This document shows positions 43,089 to 60,599 of a stretch of DNA of 64,000 nt, one piece after another. The notes below the pieces were generated by a model. The model had not been told where the DNA came from. It saw only the letters and a list, made by a program, of their open reading frames with translations, and did no database searches. The stretch spans positions 14,328,074 through 14,392,073 of the forward strand of contig CM077658.1 of the NCBI GenBank assembly GCA_039707465.1. Direction: 5' to 3'. The position numbers and the translations under genes were made by a program. Numbering within the stretch: position 1 is the first letter of the stretch; every line of letters begins with the position of its first letter. Origin of the DNA: Rhabdophis nuchalis (Eukaryota > Chordata > Lepidosauria > Squamata > Natricidae).

Positions 43089-43804
43089 AAAATAATAATA
43101 ATAATAATAATTTTAATTTGTAGACCGCTCCCTCTCCCCATAGGGACTCGGAGCGGTGCACAGGGAAAAATAAAACAATAAATATACAAACACATTAAAA
43201 ATAAATTAAACATATACCTGTGCTAAAAAATTCCCCATTAAAATACTAAAATTCCCAATTATAAGTAGCTAAAAACCCCATAGAAGAGAGACTACCCTAG
43301 GCCGGCCAAGCAGAAAAGATGCGCTTTTAATTTTAGACGGAAGGAGCGGAAGTCCGTGGTCGTTCTAATGTCGGGGGGAAGGTCGTTCCAGAGGGCTGGG
43401 CCCGCCACAGAGAGAGCCCTTCCCCTGGGTGTCGCCCGCTGACAAAGTCTAGTGGACGGCACCCGGAGAAGTCCCTCTCTGTGGGAGCGAATCGGCCGTG
43501 AGGATGTATGAGGCAGGATCCGATCCCGCAGATAGCTAGGTCCCGAGCCATGGAGCGCTTTAAAGATGATGACTAATACCTTGAAGCTCACCCGGAAGAC
43601 GACAGGCAGCCAGTGCAGCTCGCGCAAGAGCGGTGTTATGTGGGTAAACCTGGAGGTTCCCATAATTGCTCGCACGGCTGCATTCTGGACCATCTGAAGT
43701 CTCCGGGTGCACCTCAAGGGGAGCCCCATGTAGAGAGAGTTGCAATAGTCCAGTCGGGAGGTCACGAGAGCATGAGTGACTGTGCGAAGGGCGTCCCGAT
43801 CCAG
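43089..43804 (-). mobile_element. L2-like LINE 3' end, minus strand
   Basis: The minus strand encodes RLDYCNSLYMGLPLRCTRRL, LRELHWLPVVFRVSFKVL and AGPALWNDLPPDIRTTTD with an intact frame from 43765 to 43292, then the 3'UTR and an AAT tail at 43090. The equivalent place after F (34405, 'AACATGTAAAAGATAACAAG') is empty, so it inserted after the duplication. Confidence 0.85.
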
Positions 43805-43809
43805 ATAAC

Positions 43810-45111
43810 AAGTAGAAGTATAAACATGGTCATGAAGAAAGGAAATGAGTATAAATAAATGGGGACAGAAGGACAGGGATGGAAGGCACGCTGGTGCTCT
43901 TATGCACGGCCCCTTTATGGACTTCTTAGCAATGGGATGAGGCCCACGGTAGACAGTTTGAGACTGAAGCTGTCGGGGTTTGAGGATGTAACAACGATGT
44001 CAGGTAGAGCATTCCAGGTGTTGACCACTCTCTTGCTGAAGTCATATTTTCTGCAATTGAGTTTCCAACTACAGCATCAACATACCTTACAGGATATGTG
44101 ACTTTGGGTGAATCAATGACAAATTGAAGACATAGCTGATGCCTGCATGGAAAGAGGAGCTGGCAGATAGATAAGTTCCTCAGAATTTCTTTCTGGAGCA
44201 AGGACAGAGCCAGGATTGCCCCAAAGTGCTCCATACAGTGGCTCCCCATAAGGAGACCATAAGACGGCAGTCTTTGGCAGGTTTGAAAAGCTCTGGAAGT
44301 CAGGGAAAAATCATTTCACTACCTAAACAGTAGTTTGGTGTCCTCAAAAGAACTCTGGGTTTGCATATTTTCTTTCTTGAAACGCCCAACCCAGAAGGAC
44401 CCTTAAAACAAGGACCAGATTCAAAGTTCAAATGAAAGAACATTCCTTGTTTCTACCTGGAAGGAAGGAGTGACCGATTATTACTCTCATGGCCATTTGA
44501 GGGACAGGTATATACGTGGCTTTGCCAAGATTGTAACATGCACAAGGATGGATCGATACGGAAACACCCACAATAGAGGAATGGAGTATGAAAATGGCAA
44601 GGGTGGCAAAAATGGAAAAACTCAGCTGCCTGAATAAGGACAAAAGTGTCAGTCATTTGACAAAAGACAGGAAACCTTGTGGACATTTTAGATAGAAATG
44701 TCAAAAAATGAAATAATAATGAATTCTGGGTTTGATGTCTAAAAAAAGAATGGAATAAGGGATTTTGTAATATTGAAGACGTCAGAGGGACAATGGGTCT
44801 CTTTATCATTGTTGAAAAGACGTTTGGAAGTTGCTTATTTTCTCTGATTCTTGTTTCTTTGATTACATTTCTTTTCTCTTTTACTTGGTTTTTTCTCTCT
44901 ACTTTTGCATAGGGTGTGGGTGTTTATGTGTGTGTCAGTGGTGGGTTTCAAATTTTTTAGAACCTACTCTGTAGGTGTGGCCTATTTTGTGGGCGTGGCT
45001 TGGCAGTCATGTGACAGGGTGGGAGTGGCCACCTTTTAAAATGTGGTGAAACTCATTTAACAACGCTCTTGCTTAGCAACCAAAATTTTGGACTCAATTG
45101 TGATGATAAAT

Positions 45112-45167
<56 letters not shown>

Positions 45168-45170
45168 TTT

Positions 45171-45208
<38 letters not shown>

Positions 45209-45480
45209 TTCCTTCCTTTCTTCCTTTCTTCCTTTCTTCCTTTCCTTTCCTTTCCTTTCCTTCCCGTTGGGTCACTGGCAGCAGCGGGCCAGATTTACTT
45301 CCAGGTACGCCGGTGGAACCCCCTCTCACCGGTTCTCTAAATTTCACCAACCGGCTCTCGCGAGTAGGTGCGAGCCTGCAGAAACCCACCACTGGTGTGT
45401 GTGTGTGTGTGTGGATTTCCATATGTGTATTTATAGGGATACGCTTGAGGAATATGTTCTGAAAAAAAGTATTTGAAACA
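43810..45480 (-). other. Inverted family 3' flank after G, with LINE fragment
   Basis: 43810-44070 repeats the LINE fragment of 34430-34690; 44070-45480 repeats the inverted 3' flank of 34690-35630, apart from the hAT insertion at 44936-45394. No gene seen. Confidence 0.7.
44936..45394 (+). mobile_element. hAT-type MITE carrying a (TTTC)n array
   Basis: Ends CAGTGGTGGGTTTC and GAAACCCACCACTG. Flanks are GTGTGTGT on both sides, compatible with an 8-bp duplication but within a TG repeat. The TTTC/TTCC array (45113-45262) is internal. Absent from the same place after F (35530) and before J (62010). Confidence 0.85.
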
Positions 45481-45485
45481 ATAGA

Positions 45486-45735
45486 TTATGGTCGGGGCTC
45501 AGTTCTGGCAGCCGCTACTTCCAATTCGCTCAGGAGTGCTTTGGGCATGCAGCTAAACTTGCTCTGCCCATGCGCAGAAGGAAAAGACAAGAGGGCTGCA
45601 CCTACGGTGCTGCCGGGTGATCCAATTCGGGGGCATGGCAGGTCTGCGTCGCTACCGGTTCTAGGGACCCAGCCTACCAAGCTACTAACGATTTGACTGA
45701 ACCAGGGAAAACTGGTAGGACCCACTCACTATGCC
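45486..45735. mobile_element. hAT-related MITE, duplicate of 35636-35872
   Basis: Near-identical to the copy after F, including 'GCATGCAGCTAAACT' and 'TTCGGGGGCATGGCAGG'. Confidence 0.5.
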
Positions 45736-45892
45736 TCATCCTGTCACATTTCATGTGAGGCATTGAAGAACACTTGTGGTTTTTTTTAATCCTTCTGAAA
45801 GAAAGAGGAAAACAAGATTTTCATGACATTCAGTTATTTATTTATGTATTTGTTGCTTCTCACTTTATTATGAGCCGATGACATTAAGGTGA

Positions 45893-46778
45893 TGTTAGGA
45901 TATGCAGCATTATATTGGGTTGACAACAGTGGTGTGTTTCTGCAGGTTCGCACCTATTCGCGAGAGCCGGTTGGTGAAATTTAGAGAACCGGTGATAGGG
46001 GGTTCCACTGGCGTACCTGGAAGTAAATCTGACCCGCCGCTGCCAGTGACCCAACGGGAAGGAAAGGAAAGGAAAGGAAGGAAGGAAGGAAGGAAGGAAG
46101 GAAGGAAGGAAGAAAGAAAGAAAGAATTTATCATCACAATTGAGTCCAAAATTTTGGTTGCTAAGCAAGAGCGTTGTTAAATGAGTTTCACCACATTTTA
46201 AAAGGTGGCCACTCCCACCCTGTCACATGACTGCCAAGCCACGCCCATAAAATAGGCCACACCTACAGAGTAGGTTCTAAAAAATTTGAAACCCACCACT
46301 GGTTGACAATATATATGAGTTTCTGTTCATATATATGAGTCTATGTTCTTAAGATGTTATGTAGCTTTAAGACTGTCCTAAATTCTGATTGGCTGTGAGT
46401 ATCAGCTATACTATATAATCAAGGTCAGGAACCCTGTTCGATCCCTGTTCGATTCCTTGTGATTTCCTGTGTTGTTCCTGATTGCCGTTTGAGAAGTTGA
46501 AGAAGAAGGAGGAGGTTTTGTTTACATCACTGTAAGATAAACTCTGTTTGGTGTAGGACTGTTATCATTGTTTGAGAAGTTAGTCAGAATAAGCAATTTT
46601 AGTTGTGACAAAGTAAAGACTATTTATTTTCTTACTATCACTGTTTTAGAGTTTGTTTGTGGTTTACAGCAACGTATCTCGTTACTTTCCAGTGAATTAC
46701 ACTAATCCGCATTTATTTGCTAACATTGGTTAAGGGACCAGAGCTGTACATTGGTTCTGAACCCAGAGTAGCTAACAG
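45893..46778 (+). mobile_element. Solo LTR (duplicate), interrupted by hAT
   Basis: Same LTR as 36034-36524, with GGTGA on both sides (45888-45892 and 46779-46783), interrupted by the element at 45927-46301. It also has a 12-bp length difference near 46735 ('GGGACCAGAGCT'). Confidence 0.8.
45927..46301 (-). mobile_element. hAT-type MITE, inverted relative of 44936-45394
   Basis: Ends CAGTGGTGTGTTTC and GAAACCCACCACTG; flanked by perfect GTTGACAA duplications (45919-45926 and 46302-46309). The paralogous LTR upstream of G has one uninterrupted GTTGACAATATA (36061), the empty site. Contains a (GGAA)n/(GAAA)n array. Confidence 0.93.
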
Positions 46779-46942
46779 GTGAGACAACTTTAAATCTTTT
46801 GAGGAATTGCATTTATTAACAAATTTGTTTGCTGCCAAATCCCAGTGACTCTTGCTGGCTAATTTAGTTATTACAAAAAGCAGCATTGCTTAGCTGTTAC
46901 TGAAGGGACATTCAGGAAAACAAGCTACAACTCTACCGAATA

Positions 46943-47188
46943 TATGTTGTTGCTGTTGTTAGTTGCAACCCATCGCAACCTCATGGACAACACTACTCCA
47001 GGCCTTCCTGTCCTCTACCATCCTCTGGAGTCCATTTAAGCTTACGTCTAGTGCTTTGGTGACTCCATCCAGCCACCTCGTTCTCTGTCGTGCCTTACTT
47101 GTTTTGCCCTCAATCTTTCCCAGCATTAGGCTCTTCTCCACTGAGTCCTTCCTTTTTATTAACATACAGTACATATATTCAGTAGAGT
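46943..47188 (-). mobile_element. BovB/RTE-like LINE fragment (duplicate)
   Basis: Same fragment as 36690-36930 with few differences. Confidence 0.7.
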
Positions 47189-47407
47189 GGTAGCTTCTCT
47201 TCCTTCAGTTACAGGCAAGCAATGATGCATTTCGTAATAAGTAAATTGGTTGTAGTCTGCCAGCAACACACGGAAGCAAACAAGTATAATAACAAATACA
47301 GTCCTCAAAAGATCTAAAGATGGGTGTTGTCCGTTCATTACAATGTTATCTCCCATGGTGAAAAAAGGCATTTGAAACAAACAATTGAGCAGAAGCTGCC
47401 AGTCCTT
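47189..47407 (+). promoter_or_regulatory. Ancestral upstream block of copy H, now detached
   Basis: Matches the G upstream block base for base over most of its length and keeps a CTCCCATGGTG where B and F have the acceptor-like CTCCCACAGTG. It stops at AGAAGCTGCCAGTCCTT, where the L1 begins; the remaining 23 bp to the H start codon lie beyond the L1. Confidence 0.6.
47391..47407 (+). repeat. L1 target-site duplication, left copy
   Basis: AGAAGCTGCCAGTCCTT, identical to 53541-53557. Confidence 0.95.
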
Positions 47408-47919
47408 TTTTTTTTTTAATTGAAAAAGTTTTATTTAAACAAGTTTCCCCCCTTTTTACCCCCCCCCCCACATATAATATAAATCACATACAAATAGTAT
47501 ACCCCTCCCCTCCCCCCATCTTAGAATAAAATTCTCAATCAGATATTAGATATTATACCCCCTCGCCTCCCGACAAACATGATATAAATTTCTCTTAGTA
47601 TAATCTATATCAATCTCCCATTAACACCATCTTCTAATTTAATTAAACATGTGTAAATCATAGTATAACCATATCCCATTATTCCCATCTCTATGTTACT
47701 TATCCACATATATTTCCCCACCCTCCACCCTAACCCACCCCCACCTCCCACTCGATCCCACCCCCCTGACTTCCGCTATACACCACTTTGAAGATTCCAA
47801 ACATCCCAAATATTATTTACTCTGTTCACCTATCAATCCAAACATTCTTACCTAAAGGCTACATAGTATTTCCCAGTCTGGTATTTATTCTGTATATAAT
47901 TAATCCATTTTACCCATTC

Positions 47920-50900
47920 CTATATATAATTCTCCTGCTTCTGATCTTTTAAGAAAGCTGAAATTTTTGCCATTTCCGCAAACCCCGCCACTTTCTGAGT
48001 CCATTGATCAATTGACGGTAAAAAATCTTTCTTCCAATGTTGAGCAATCAATAACCTAGCTGCTGTGACCATATACAAAACCAATTTTGTTTCCCCTTTA
48101 GTAAAACCCTTAGTTATACCCAATAAAAACATTTGCGGAATAAATTGTATTTTTTTCCTAAAAACATTTTGCATAACCCACCATATTTTTATCCAAAAGG
48201 ATTTAACCTTAATACAGGTCCACCATACATGAAAAAAGGTAGCATCTAAACACCCGCACCTCCAACATTTTGGTTGAGTATTAGGATACATACATGATAA
48301 TTTCTTAGGATCCAAATACCATCTATAAAACATTTTATAAAAATTCTCCCTTAAATTTTGTGACTGCGTGAATTTAACATTCTGGACCCATATTTTTTCC
48401 CACGTATCCAACATAACCGGTTCATCGAAGTTCTGAGCCCATTTAATCATGCAATCCTTGACCAGTTCACTTTCTGAGTCCTTTTCTAACAATACATTAT
48501 ATATTCTTTTAACATGTTTTGGGCCAGTCTCTTTTATCTGCTTGATCAGCTCCACTTCTTTATCCATAAAGCCGACCTTGCAATCTTCTTTCCATCTCTT
48601 CTGTAGCTGTATGTAATGTAACCAATTTAAAGTAATTCCTACATCCAACAGTTGTTCCAAAGTTTTCAACTGCCATTCAACCCCATCAAAAATAAGCACA
48701 TCTTTATTTAAACACCCCCCGAGTGACTTAATATTTGTAATCCACATGGTGTCTGCAAGATCCAACCAAAGCGGTATTTTATAATCCCAATTGGGCCGGT
48801 GCTTCTTCCATATTCTCATCAAGGCACTTCGGAGAACGTGGTTGTTAAACGCTTTATCCACCTTATCTTCATAAAACAGATATGCATGCCAACCCAGAAC
48901 AAGGTCATGACCTTCTATATTCAATAGTTCAATTTTTGTTTTCCCAAACCAGTCTGCCACACACGTCAATGCCGCCGCTTCATAATACAGTCGAAGGTTT
49001 GGGAGTCTAAGGCCACCTCTTTCACGAGTATCTTGCATAATCTTCATCTTTACTCTCGGTTTTTTCTCCTTCCAAACAAATTTATTTAATGTTGCTTGCC
49101 ATTCTAACCAAATTTTATCTGATTTAAGCACCGGTATCATCTGAAATAAGAAAATGAATCTAGGTAGAATATTCATTTTGATTGCTGAAATCCTTCCAAG
49201 CAAAGATAGTTGTAGCTTTTTCCAAACTTGAAGATCCTTCTGTATCTTTTGCCACAACACTTCATAGTTATTTGGAAAAAGTTTTGTATTTACTTCTGCA
49301 ATTTGTATTCCTAAATATTTGACTTTAGAGACTATTTCAAAACCTGCCAAACTTACAAGTCTCTTTCTCTGAATCTCTGGCATATTTTTAACCATCATTT
49401 TCGTTTTATTTTGATTCAATTTAAACCCAGACACCATGCCAAATTCTGCTATGATATTTTTCATCTGGATTATTGAATTCAGAGGATGTGAAAGGGTAAC
49501 AACCAGATCATCAGCAAATGCCCTAGTTCTGTATTCCTTTTGCCTAATAATTATACCAGTTAAAGAGTTTGAGTCCCGAATTGTATTCAACAAGACTTCC
49601 AGAGTTAAAATAAATAACAATGGAGATAATGGGCATCCTTGTCTTGTACCTTTTTGTATCTCAAAAGTTGTAGACAAATTTCCATTGATAATAAGTTGTG
49701 CGTTTTGTTGCTGGTAAATTGCTCCAATCGCTTGTTGAAATCGTGGTCCCATATCCATCTTTTCCAAAGTCTTGGTTAGAAAGTTCCAGTTCACTCGATC
49801 GAAGGCCTTCTCCGCATCCAAAAAAACCAGCACTGCAGAGATCTGCTTATTCTTATCACGATAGTCAATTAAATCTATAAGTTGCCTTACATTCTCCTTC
49901 ATATGTCTACCTTCAATAAATCCTGCTTGGTCATAGTGAATAACCTCTTGGATAACTGGCATCAATCTGTTGGCGAGTACTTTAGCATATATTTTATAAT
50001 CTGTATTTAGAAGAGATATCGGTCTATAATCCTCTGGTTTCTTGAGGCCGTCTTTGTCTTTGGGTATCAATGATATAAAAGCCGCTTTCCATGAAAGAGG
50101 TATTTTACCTCCTTGCTGTATATTGCAAAATAGTTCTGTAAGATATTCATTCATTTCCAATTGTAAAGTTTTATATTAGATTGCAGTCAAACCATCAGTC
50201 CCTGGAGCCTTGGCTAATTTAAGTTGGTTTATAGCTAAAGTAATCTCGTCTGCAGTTATCAAGCGTTCCAAATTTGCCTTTTGAAGCACAGATATTTTGG
50301 TAACCCTTTTTCCTTCCAGAAAGTCATCTATTGAGTTATTCTGTATATTATCCTGTAAATATAACTTGGTATAATAATCCACAAATGATTTTTTAATCAA
50401 ATCCTGTTGATATACCGTTTTCCCTCCATATTCAATTCTATCAATAATTCTATTATTCGTATTCTTTCTCAAGGTATAGGCCAGCCACCTACCAGGTTTA
50501 TTAGCATTAGCAAAAGTGTTATGTTTGGCAAATTGTAAGTTAGTTGCTGTTTGTTCTGATATAAGCATTTGAAATTGATCTTTCAACAGTTTTATCGCCA
50601 TCTGGAGTGTCACATCTTTTGGTGTTGCTATAAGTAACTTCTCCTTTTTTTAAATTTCATTTTCCAATTCCATTCTCTTTTTCTGTCTACTTTGTTTATG
50701 TTTAAAATTCATATGTATCAGGACCCCACGCATATAAGCTTTACTTGCATCCCATACTATTTCAATAGGAGTACCTTTATTCATATTAAAACTAAAAAAT
50801 TCCTTCATGTGTTTTTTAAGTTCATCAACATTTTTTTCATATCTAAATAAATTTTCATTTACTCTCCATGACCTTCTTGACCTCTTCCCTAGTTCAATCT

Positions 50901-51589
50901 CTAACCACACTGGGCTATGATCAGTTAATGTCCTGGGGAATATCTTAGTTTTCTTAGCTTTAGGAAGTAAATCCGGTGTTAACAAAAAAAAAATCAATCC
51001 TTGAAAAAGATTTATACCTATCTGAATAAAAAGAAAAGTCCATCTCGCCTGGATGTTGTATCCTCCAAACATCTTTTAGTTCCAAGTCATCTTTTAAATC
51101 AAAGAAAACCTGTGGTAATTTGGTGGTAACTTTAGTCATTGCTCTCTTGTCTATCCTTGGAGAAATCACTCCATTCCAATCTCCCATACTTAAAATACTC
51201 TTAAAATTCCAATCCAAGATTTTTAAGTGAAGCATCCTATAAAATCTTTCTTGTTGTTGATTAGGTGCATATATTCCTACCACCAAAATAGAACCAAGAT
51301 CTGTATCAAGTTCAATTGCTATATATCTACAACTATCATCCGCCTCTATAATTTTAGTTGAAAATCTTTTATTTATATATATCACCACTCCGTTTTTCTT
51401 TACCAAACTAGAGGCTGCATAAAATCTTCCCAATCTTGAATTCATTAAATACTTCTGATCTTGCAGCCTAATATGAGTTTCTTGAAGACAGACCACATCA
51501 TTATTAAATTGCTTCAAATAGTAAAATATTTTTTTCCTTTTTTGTGGAGAATTCAATCCATTCACATTCCAGGATAAAAGTTTAAGCAT
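47920..51589 (-). pseudogene. L1 ORF2 (endonuclease-reverse transcriptase), inactivated
   Basis: Begins MLKLLSWNVNGLNSPQKRKK (APE-type endonuclease, with LQETHI about 45 residues in) at 51589, overlapping the ORF1 stop. Reverse transcriptase motifs: SLIPKDKDGLKKPEDYRPIS, FLDAEKAFDRVNW, GTRQGCPLSPLLF, and FADD at about 49507-49518 (catalytic Asp pair). A C-terminal Cys/His cluster (CWRCGC...FFHVWWTC) lies near 48250. Three breaks: a one-base length change in the A-run at 50983-50992 that shifts frame after FSRIDFF; an in-frame TAA at 50652-50650; and an in-frame TAA at 50178-50176 just after PGTDGLTAI. The element therefore cannot make its own full ORF2 protein. Confidence 0.92.
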
Positions 51590-52784
51590 CTTTTGACCTA
51601 GTCTGAAACATTGAGAGCATTTTCTGAAGATCTCTCTCCACCAGACTAGTCTTCGGCTCTGCTCCTCCCACAGCTTCAATTTCCTTCTTGCCTTTACCTT
51701 TGTTTCTCTTGGTACCTTGTTGTTGGGGCTGCCCCTGCTTCTGAGACTCCTGCATTTGTCTAGTCGTAGATCTAGTAACACGTTGTTCCACTGGCTCCAG
51801 TACTGGCATTTCACTAAGTGTCTTGGAGGGTTCCTCCAAGGAGGAACTTATAAGAAATCGAGAAGAATCCACTTGAGATCCGCCTGCAGCACCCTGGGCT
51901 TCCCTCTCTTTTTGCTTCTGTTTTATCTGTTCTTCTGTCTCTTTCTCAAACAGCCTCTGCTCTAAAGCATCCAGATCTGCTGGTGTTGGTGTAGATGTAC
52001 GTGGGGGCGTTGCACTTGCCTTCAGTATTCCATGATAAAAATCTCTTGCCTTGTCTATAGTATTCAGACGATACCTCACCCCCTCATATCTGAATATAAC
52101 ACCCATTGGGGCATCCCACCTGAACTGTATCTCTCTTTTCTTCAGCTCCACTACCAAAAATCCAAAATCCCTTCTAAGCTTTAACACCGCCGGTGGAAGC
52201 TCCTTAAAAACACTGATCAGGTGTCCATCTACATAAATAGAGGAGTAATAAGACTTCTGCACAATGTCGTTTCTAAAATTTCTCTCAGTAAAGTATATCA
52301 CAACATCTCTCGGTAATTGCCTTTGTAATGCTATACGTGAATTTACTCTGTAAGTTTTATCAATTTTAGCAGAAATTTCACCAGGATCCACTTTTAATAA
52401 TATAGCCAAAGCATCGGCACAAACTTTTCTTAAATCTTCTCTAGGGTTTTCTCTGATCCCTCTCAGCCTGATGGCGTGCTCCATTGACCTACGTTGTAAC
52501 ATAATAACCTCATTGTCTATTCTGCGCATATTTCCCTCCATTTCCACAAATTTCAAATCCGTTTCCTTTGCTTTGACTTCCACCTGTAAGACCACTTGTT
52601 GAATTTTATTATCAACCTTAATTATAACTTCAGACAGGCTCTTGGCCATAGCTTGCATATTTTTATCTAACTGATCATGTTTATCCTGGACCATTCTTTT
52701 GACTTCTTTACTTTCATTAGCTATGAAATTCATCAATTCTTTAAAATCCTGGGGAGTTACTGCACCAGCCTGTTTCGTTGCCAT
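51582..52784 (-). CDS. L1 ORF1 RNA-binding protein, intact
   Basis: 400 residues with the L1 ORF1p layout: N-terminal segment, predicted coiled coil (about residues 15-105, rich in heptad Leu/Ile/Val and charged residues), then RRSMEHAIRLRGIREN leading into the RRM-like core (RVNSRIALQRQLPRDVVIYF) and the C-terminal domain (GVIFRYEGVRYRLNTIDKARDFYH). A Gln/Lys-rich tail follows. It binds L1 RNA as a trimer and is needed for retrotransposition in the family. No stop or frameshift is seen, in contrast to ORF2. The last codons read GAT GCT TAA, and ORF2 starts inside them (ATGCTTAA). Confidence 0.92.
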   Translation of the reverse strand: MATKQAGAVTPQDFKELMNFIANESKEVKRMVQDKHDQLDKNMQAMAKSLSEVIIKVDNKIQQVVLQVEVKAKETDLKFVEMEGNMRRIDNEVIMLQRRSMEHAIRLRGIRENPREDLRKVCADALAILLKVDPGEISAKIDKTYRVNSRIALQRQLPRDVVIYFTERNFRNDIVQKSYYSSIYVDGHLISVFKELPPAVLKLRRDFGFLVVELKKREIQFRWDAPMGVIFRYEGVRYRLNTIDKARDFYHGILKASATPPRTSTPTPADLDALEQRLFEKETEEQIKQKQKEREAQGAAGGSQVDSSRFLISSSLEEPSKTLSEMPVLEPVEQRVTRSTTRQMQESQKQGQPQQQGTKRNKGKGKKEIEAVGGAEPKTSLVERDLQKMLSMFQTRSKDA

Positions 52785-53540
52785 GTTTTAAACTTCCCAA
52801 GGAAAATACTCTTCAGGGTGTCAAAATAAATCAATAGATCAAATAGTGCGTTTAGCTTTATGGCTTGCTCCCCTTTCCGCCTCCAACTGTCCGCTGTCAG
52901 CCAAGGGTTAAACAGAGACTAAGATCCACAAGTCAGTAAATAGATCAAGTTATATAGTAGCTAACTTGAAAATTGTTTCAGCCGTATCAGCCTTTCCACC
53001 TTAATTGTCAATCAGAGTTGGACACAAGCCAGAGTACACAAAGCAACTAACTTTCATTTCATTTCATCTGGTAATTAATGCCATCTTGAATCCTTTGTTC
53101 TAAGAGCTGTGTCTAAAATCTGTTCACAGACTTTAATTACTTGCGTTTAAGATGATTAGCCCAAAAGTTTCCTTTGAAGTATGAACGCTTGGAATGTAGT
53201 CCTTCATGGGTTGCCTGGAATGTATTTAAAGAAGTATTTATGGCGTAAAGAAGAAGTTATTTATGGCGTCTTGCTCCGCTAAGTCCTTAGCATAAGTCCT
53301 TAGCATAGGGGTCCTGCAGCCAGGAGCTTAAAGCCGCTGAAAAGGGGGGCTCTCCTTGCCTGCACACCAGAGGCTATAAAACCTTCTGGAGTGCTACACA
53401 ACCCGACAGCGTGAGCTCTGCCCCAAATTCCTGAGGAATTTGGAGTATCCGAGGCTTTTACGATTTATAAAAAAAGCCTCTACAGGCTGCTGGATCGGCA
53501 AGCTCATAAAAGCCTGCCCGCGACGACCACAGCTCAACCC
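52785..53540 (-). promoter_or_regulatory. L1 5'UTR, adjacent to copy H
   Basis: 756 bp between ORF1 and the 5' end of the element. In this class the 5'UTR contains the internal promoter. Its outer end lies 23 bp before the H start codon, with H transcribed in the opposite direction, so any antisense promoter activity would read straight into H. Confidence 0.6.
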
Positions 53541-53557
53541 AGAAGCTGCCAGTCCTT
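53541..53557 (+). repeat. L1 target-site duplication, right copy
   Basis: AGAAGCTGCCAGTCCTT, followed by GAAGAG and the H start codon at 53564. Confidence 0.95.
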
Positions 53558-53563
53558 GAAGAG

Positions 53564-59684
<6,121 letters not shown>

Positions 59685-59717
59685 TCCATCGGTCTCACCT
59701 TAATGTCATTGACACAT

Positions 59718-59723
59718 AATAAA
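59718..59723 (+). promoter_or_regulatory. Polyadenylation signal of copy H
   Basis: AATAAA 34 bp after the stop codon; the second signal seen in F and G is lost. Confidence 0.6.
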
Positions 59724-59829
59724 ATGGGAATGAAACAAAGAAAAAAAAATAACTGAATGTCATGCAAATCTTGGTTTTGTTTTCTCTTTCTTTCTGTACA
59801 TTTTGTTTAATTAACCCATATTCTTCAAT

Positions 59830-60235
59830 GCCTCACATGCAATCTGAGAGGATGAGGAATTGAACTTTAGCTCAAGCCTGTACATAACCTATTAGTTTCA
59901 AACCCTCTTTTCAGAACATATTCCTCTCAAATATATCCCTATAAACACACATATGCAAAAGAAGGGGAAAAATTCAAGTAAAAGAGAAAAGAAAAAGAAC
60001 GAAAGAAACAAGAATCAGAAAAAGACAAGCAACTTCCAAACGTCTTTTCAACAATGATAAAGAAACCCATTGTCCCTCTGATGTCTTAAATATTACAAAA
60101 TCCCTTACTCCATTCTTTTTTAAGTCATCAAACGCAGAATTCATTTTTATTTCATTTTTTGCTGTTTCCATCAAAAATGTCCACAAGGTTTCCAGCCTTT
60201 TATAAAATTACTTATTTTTTTGTCCTTATATAGTG
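59830..60235 (+). other. Family 3' flank after H, forward orientation
   Basis: Reverse complement of 61750-62180 over most of its length, forming the left arm of a large inverted duplication. It matches the flank after C and D more distantly. Confidence 0.75.
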
Positions 60236-60309
60236 CATAACAGTTTAAATGTGTTGTCCCCTCAAAATAACGCAACACACAGCCATTAATGTCTAAACCG
60301 CTGACAACG
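60236..60309. repeat. DNA-transposon scrap
   Basis: 'CCCTCAAAATAACGCAACAC' and 'AGCCATTAATGTCTAAACCG' recall a widespread Tc1/mariner-type repeat. Only about 70 bp remain. Confidence 0.35.
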
Positions 60310-60585
60310 AAAGTGAGTACTCATTTTCAAGGCCTTGAGCCAGCACTGTCCGAAGACATTTCCATGGTCACATGGCTAGATTGACATCACAGAGCACTGC
60401 TACTTTCCCACTGAAGTGGTACCCATTTATCTATTCGCATTCACATGCTTTTAAACTGCTAGGTTGGTAGGAGCTGAGGAGAGGACAGGAGCCCACCCCG
60501 TTGCATGACACTTGGATCTCAAACGTGCGCTACCTGCTTTCAGGCTGACAAGCCCAGCGTCTTAACCACTGAGCTACTGAACTTC
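60310..60585 (-). mobile_element. tRNA-derived SINE, minus strand
   Basis: Reverse-oriented relative of 5259-5599, with the tRNA-like head at the right ('GTCTTAACCACTGAGCTACT', 60551-60570). Confidence 0.75.
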
Positions 60586-60599
60586 CATAGGATAGCCGA

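Larger units (their letters stand above)
45830..46920 (-). pseudogene. Second copy of the coding-less SDR ghost (upstream of H)
   Basis: Inverted 3'UTR remnant 45830-45892 and inverted promoter remnant 46786-46920, split by the LTR and its nested hAT. Same junction (GGTGAGACAACTTTA) as the ghost upstream of G, so it was duplicated along with its neighbours. Confidence 0.7.
47408..53540 (-). mobile_element. Nearly full-length L1 LINE
   Basis: 6.1 kb element on the minus strand: poly-A (poly-T as read, 47408-47417) and 3'UTR to 47919, ORF2 47920-51589, ORF1 51582-52784, 5'UTR 52785-53540. Exact 17-bp target duplications on both sides prove target-primed insertion. Paralogous G has the uninterrupted site (AGAAGCTGCCAGTCCTTGAAGAG, 37123-37143), so the insertion is younger than the G/H duplication. 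ORF1 is intact; ORF2 is not. Confidence 0.95.

Noticed and set aside
43292..43765. A 157-codon open frame that looks like a gene
   Set aside because: It is the C-terminal piece of an L2 reverse-transcriptase ORF, 5'-truncated and inserted after the F/G duplication.
45057..45476. Ser/Phe/Leu-rich and Lys/Glu/Arg-rich frames
   Set aside because: Products of the TTTC/GAAA array inside a hAT MITE.
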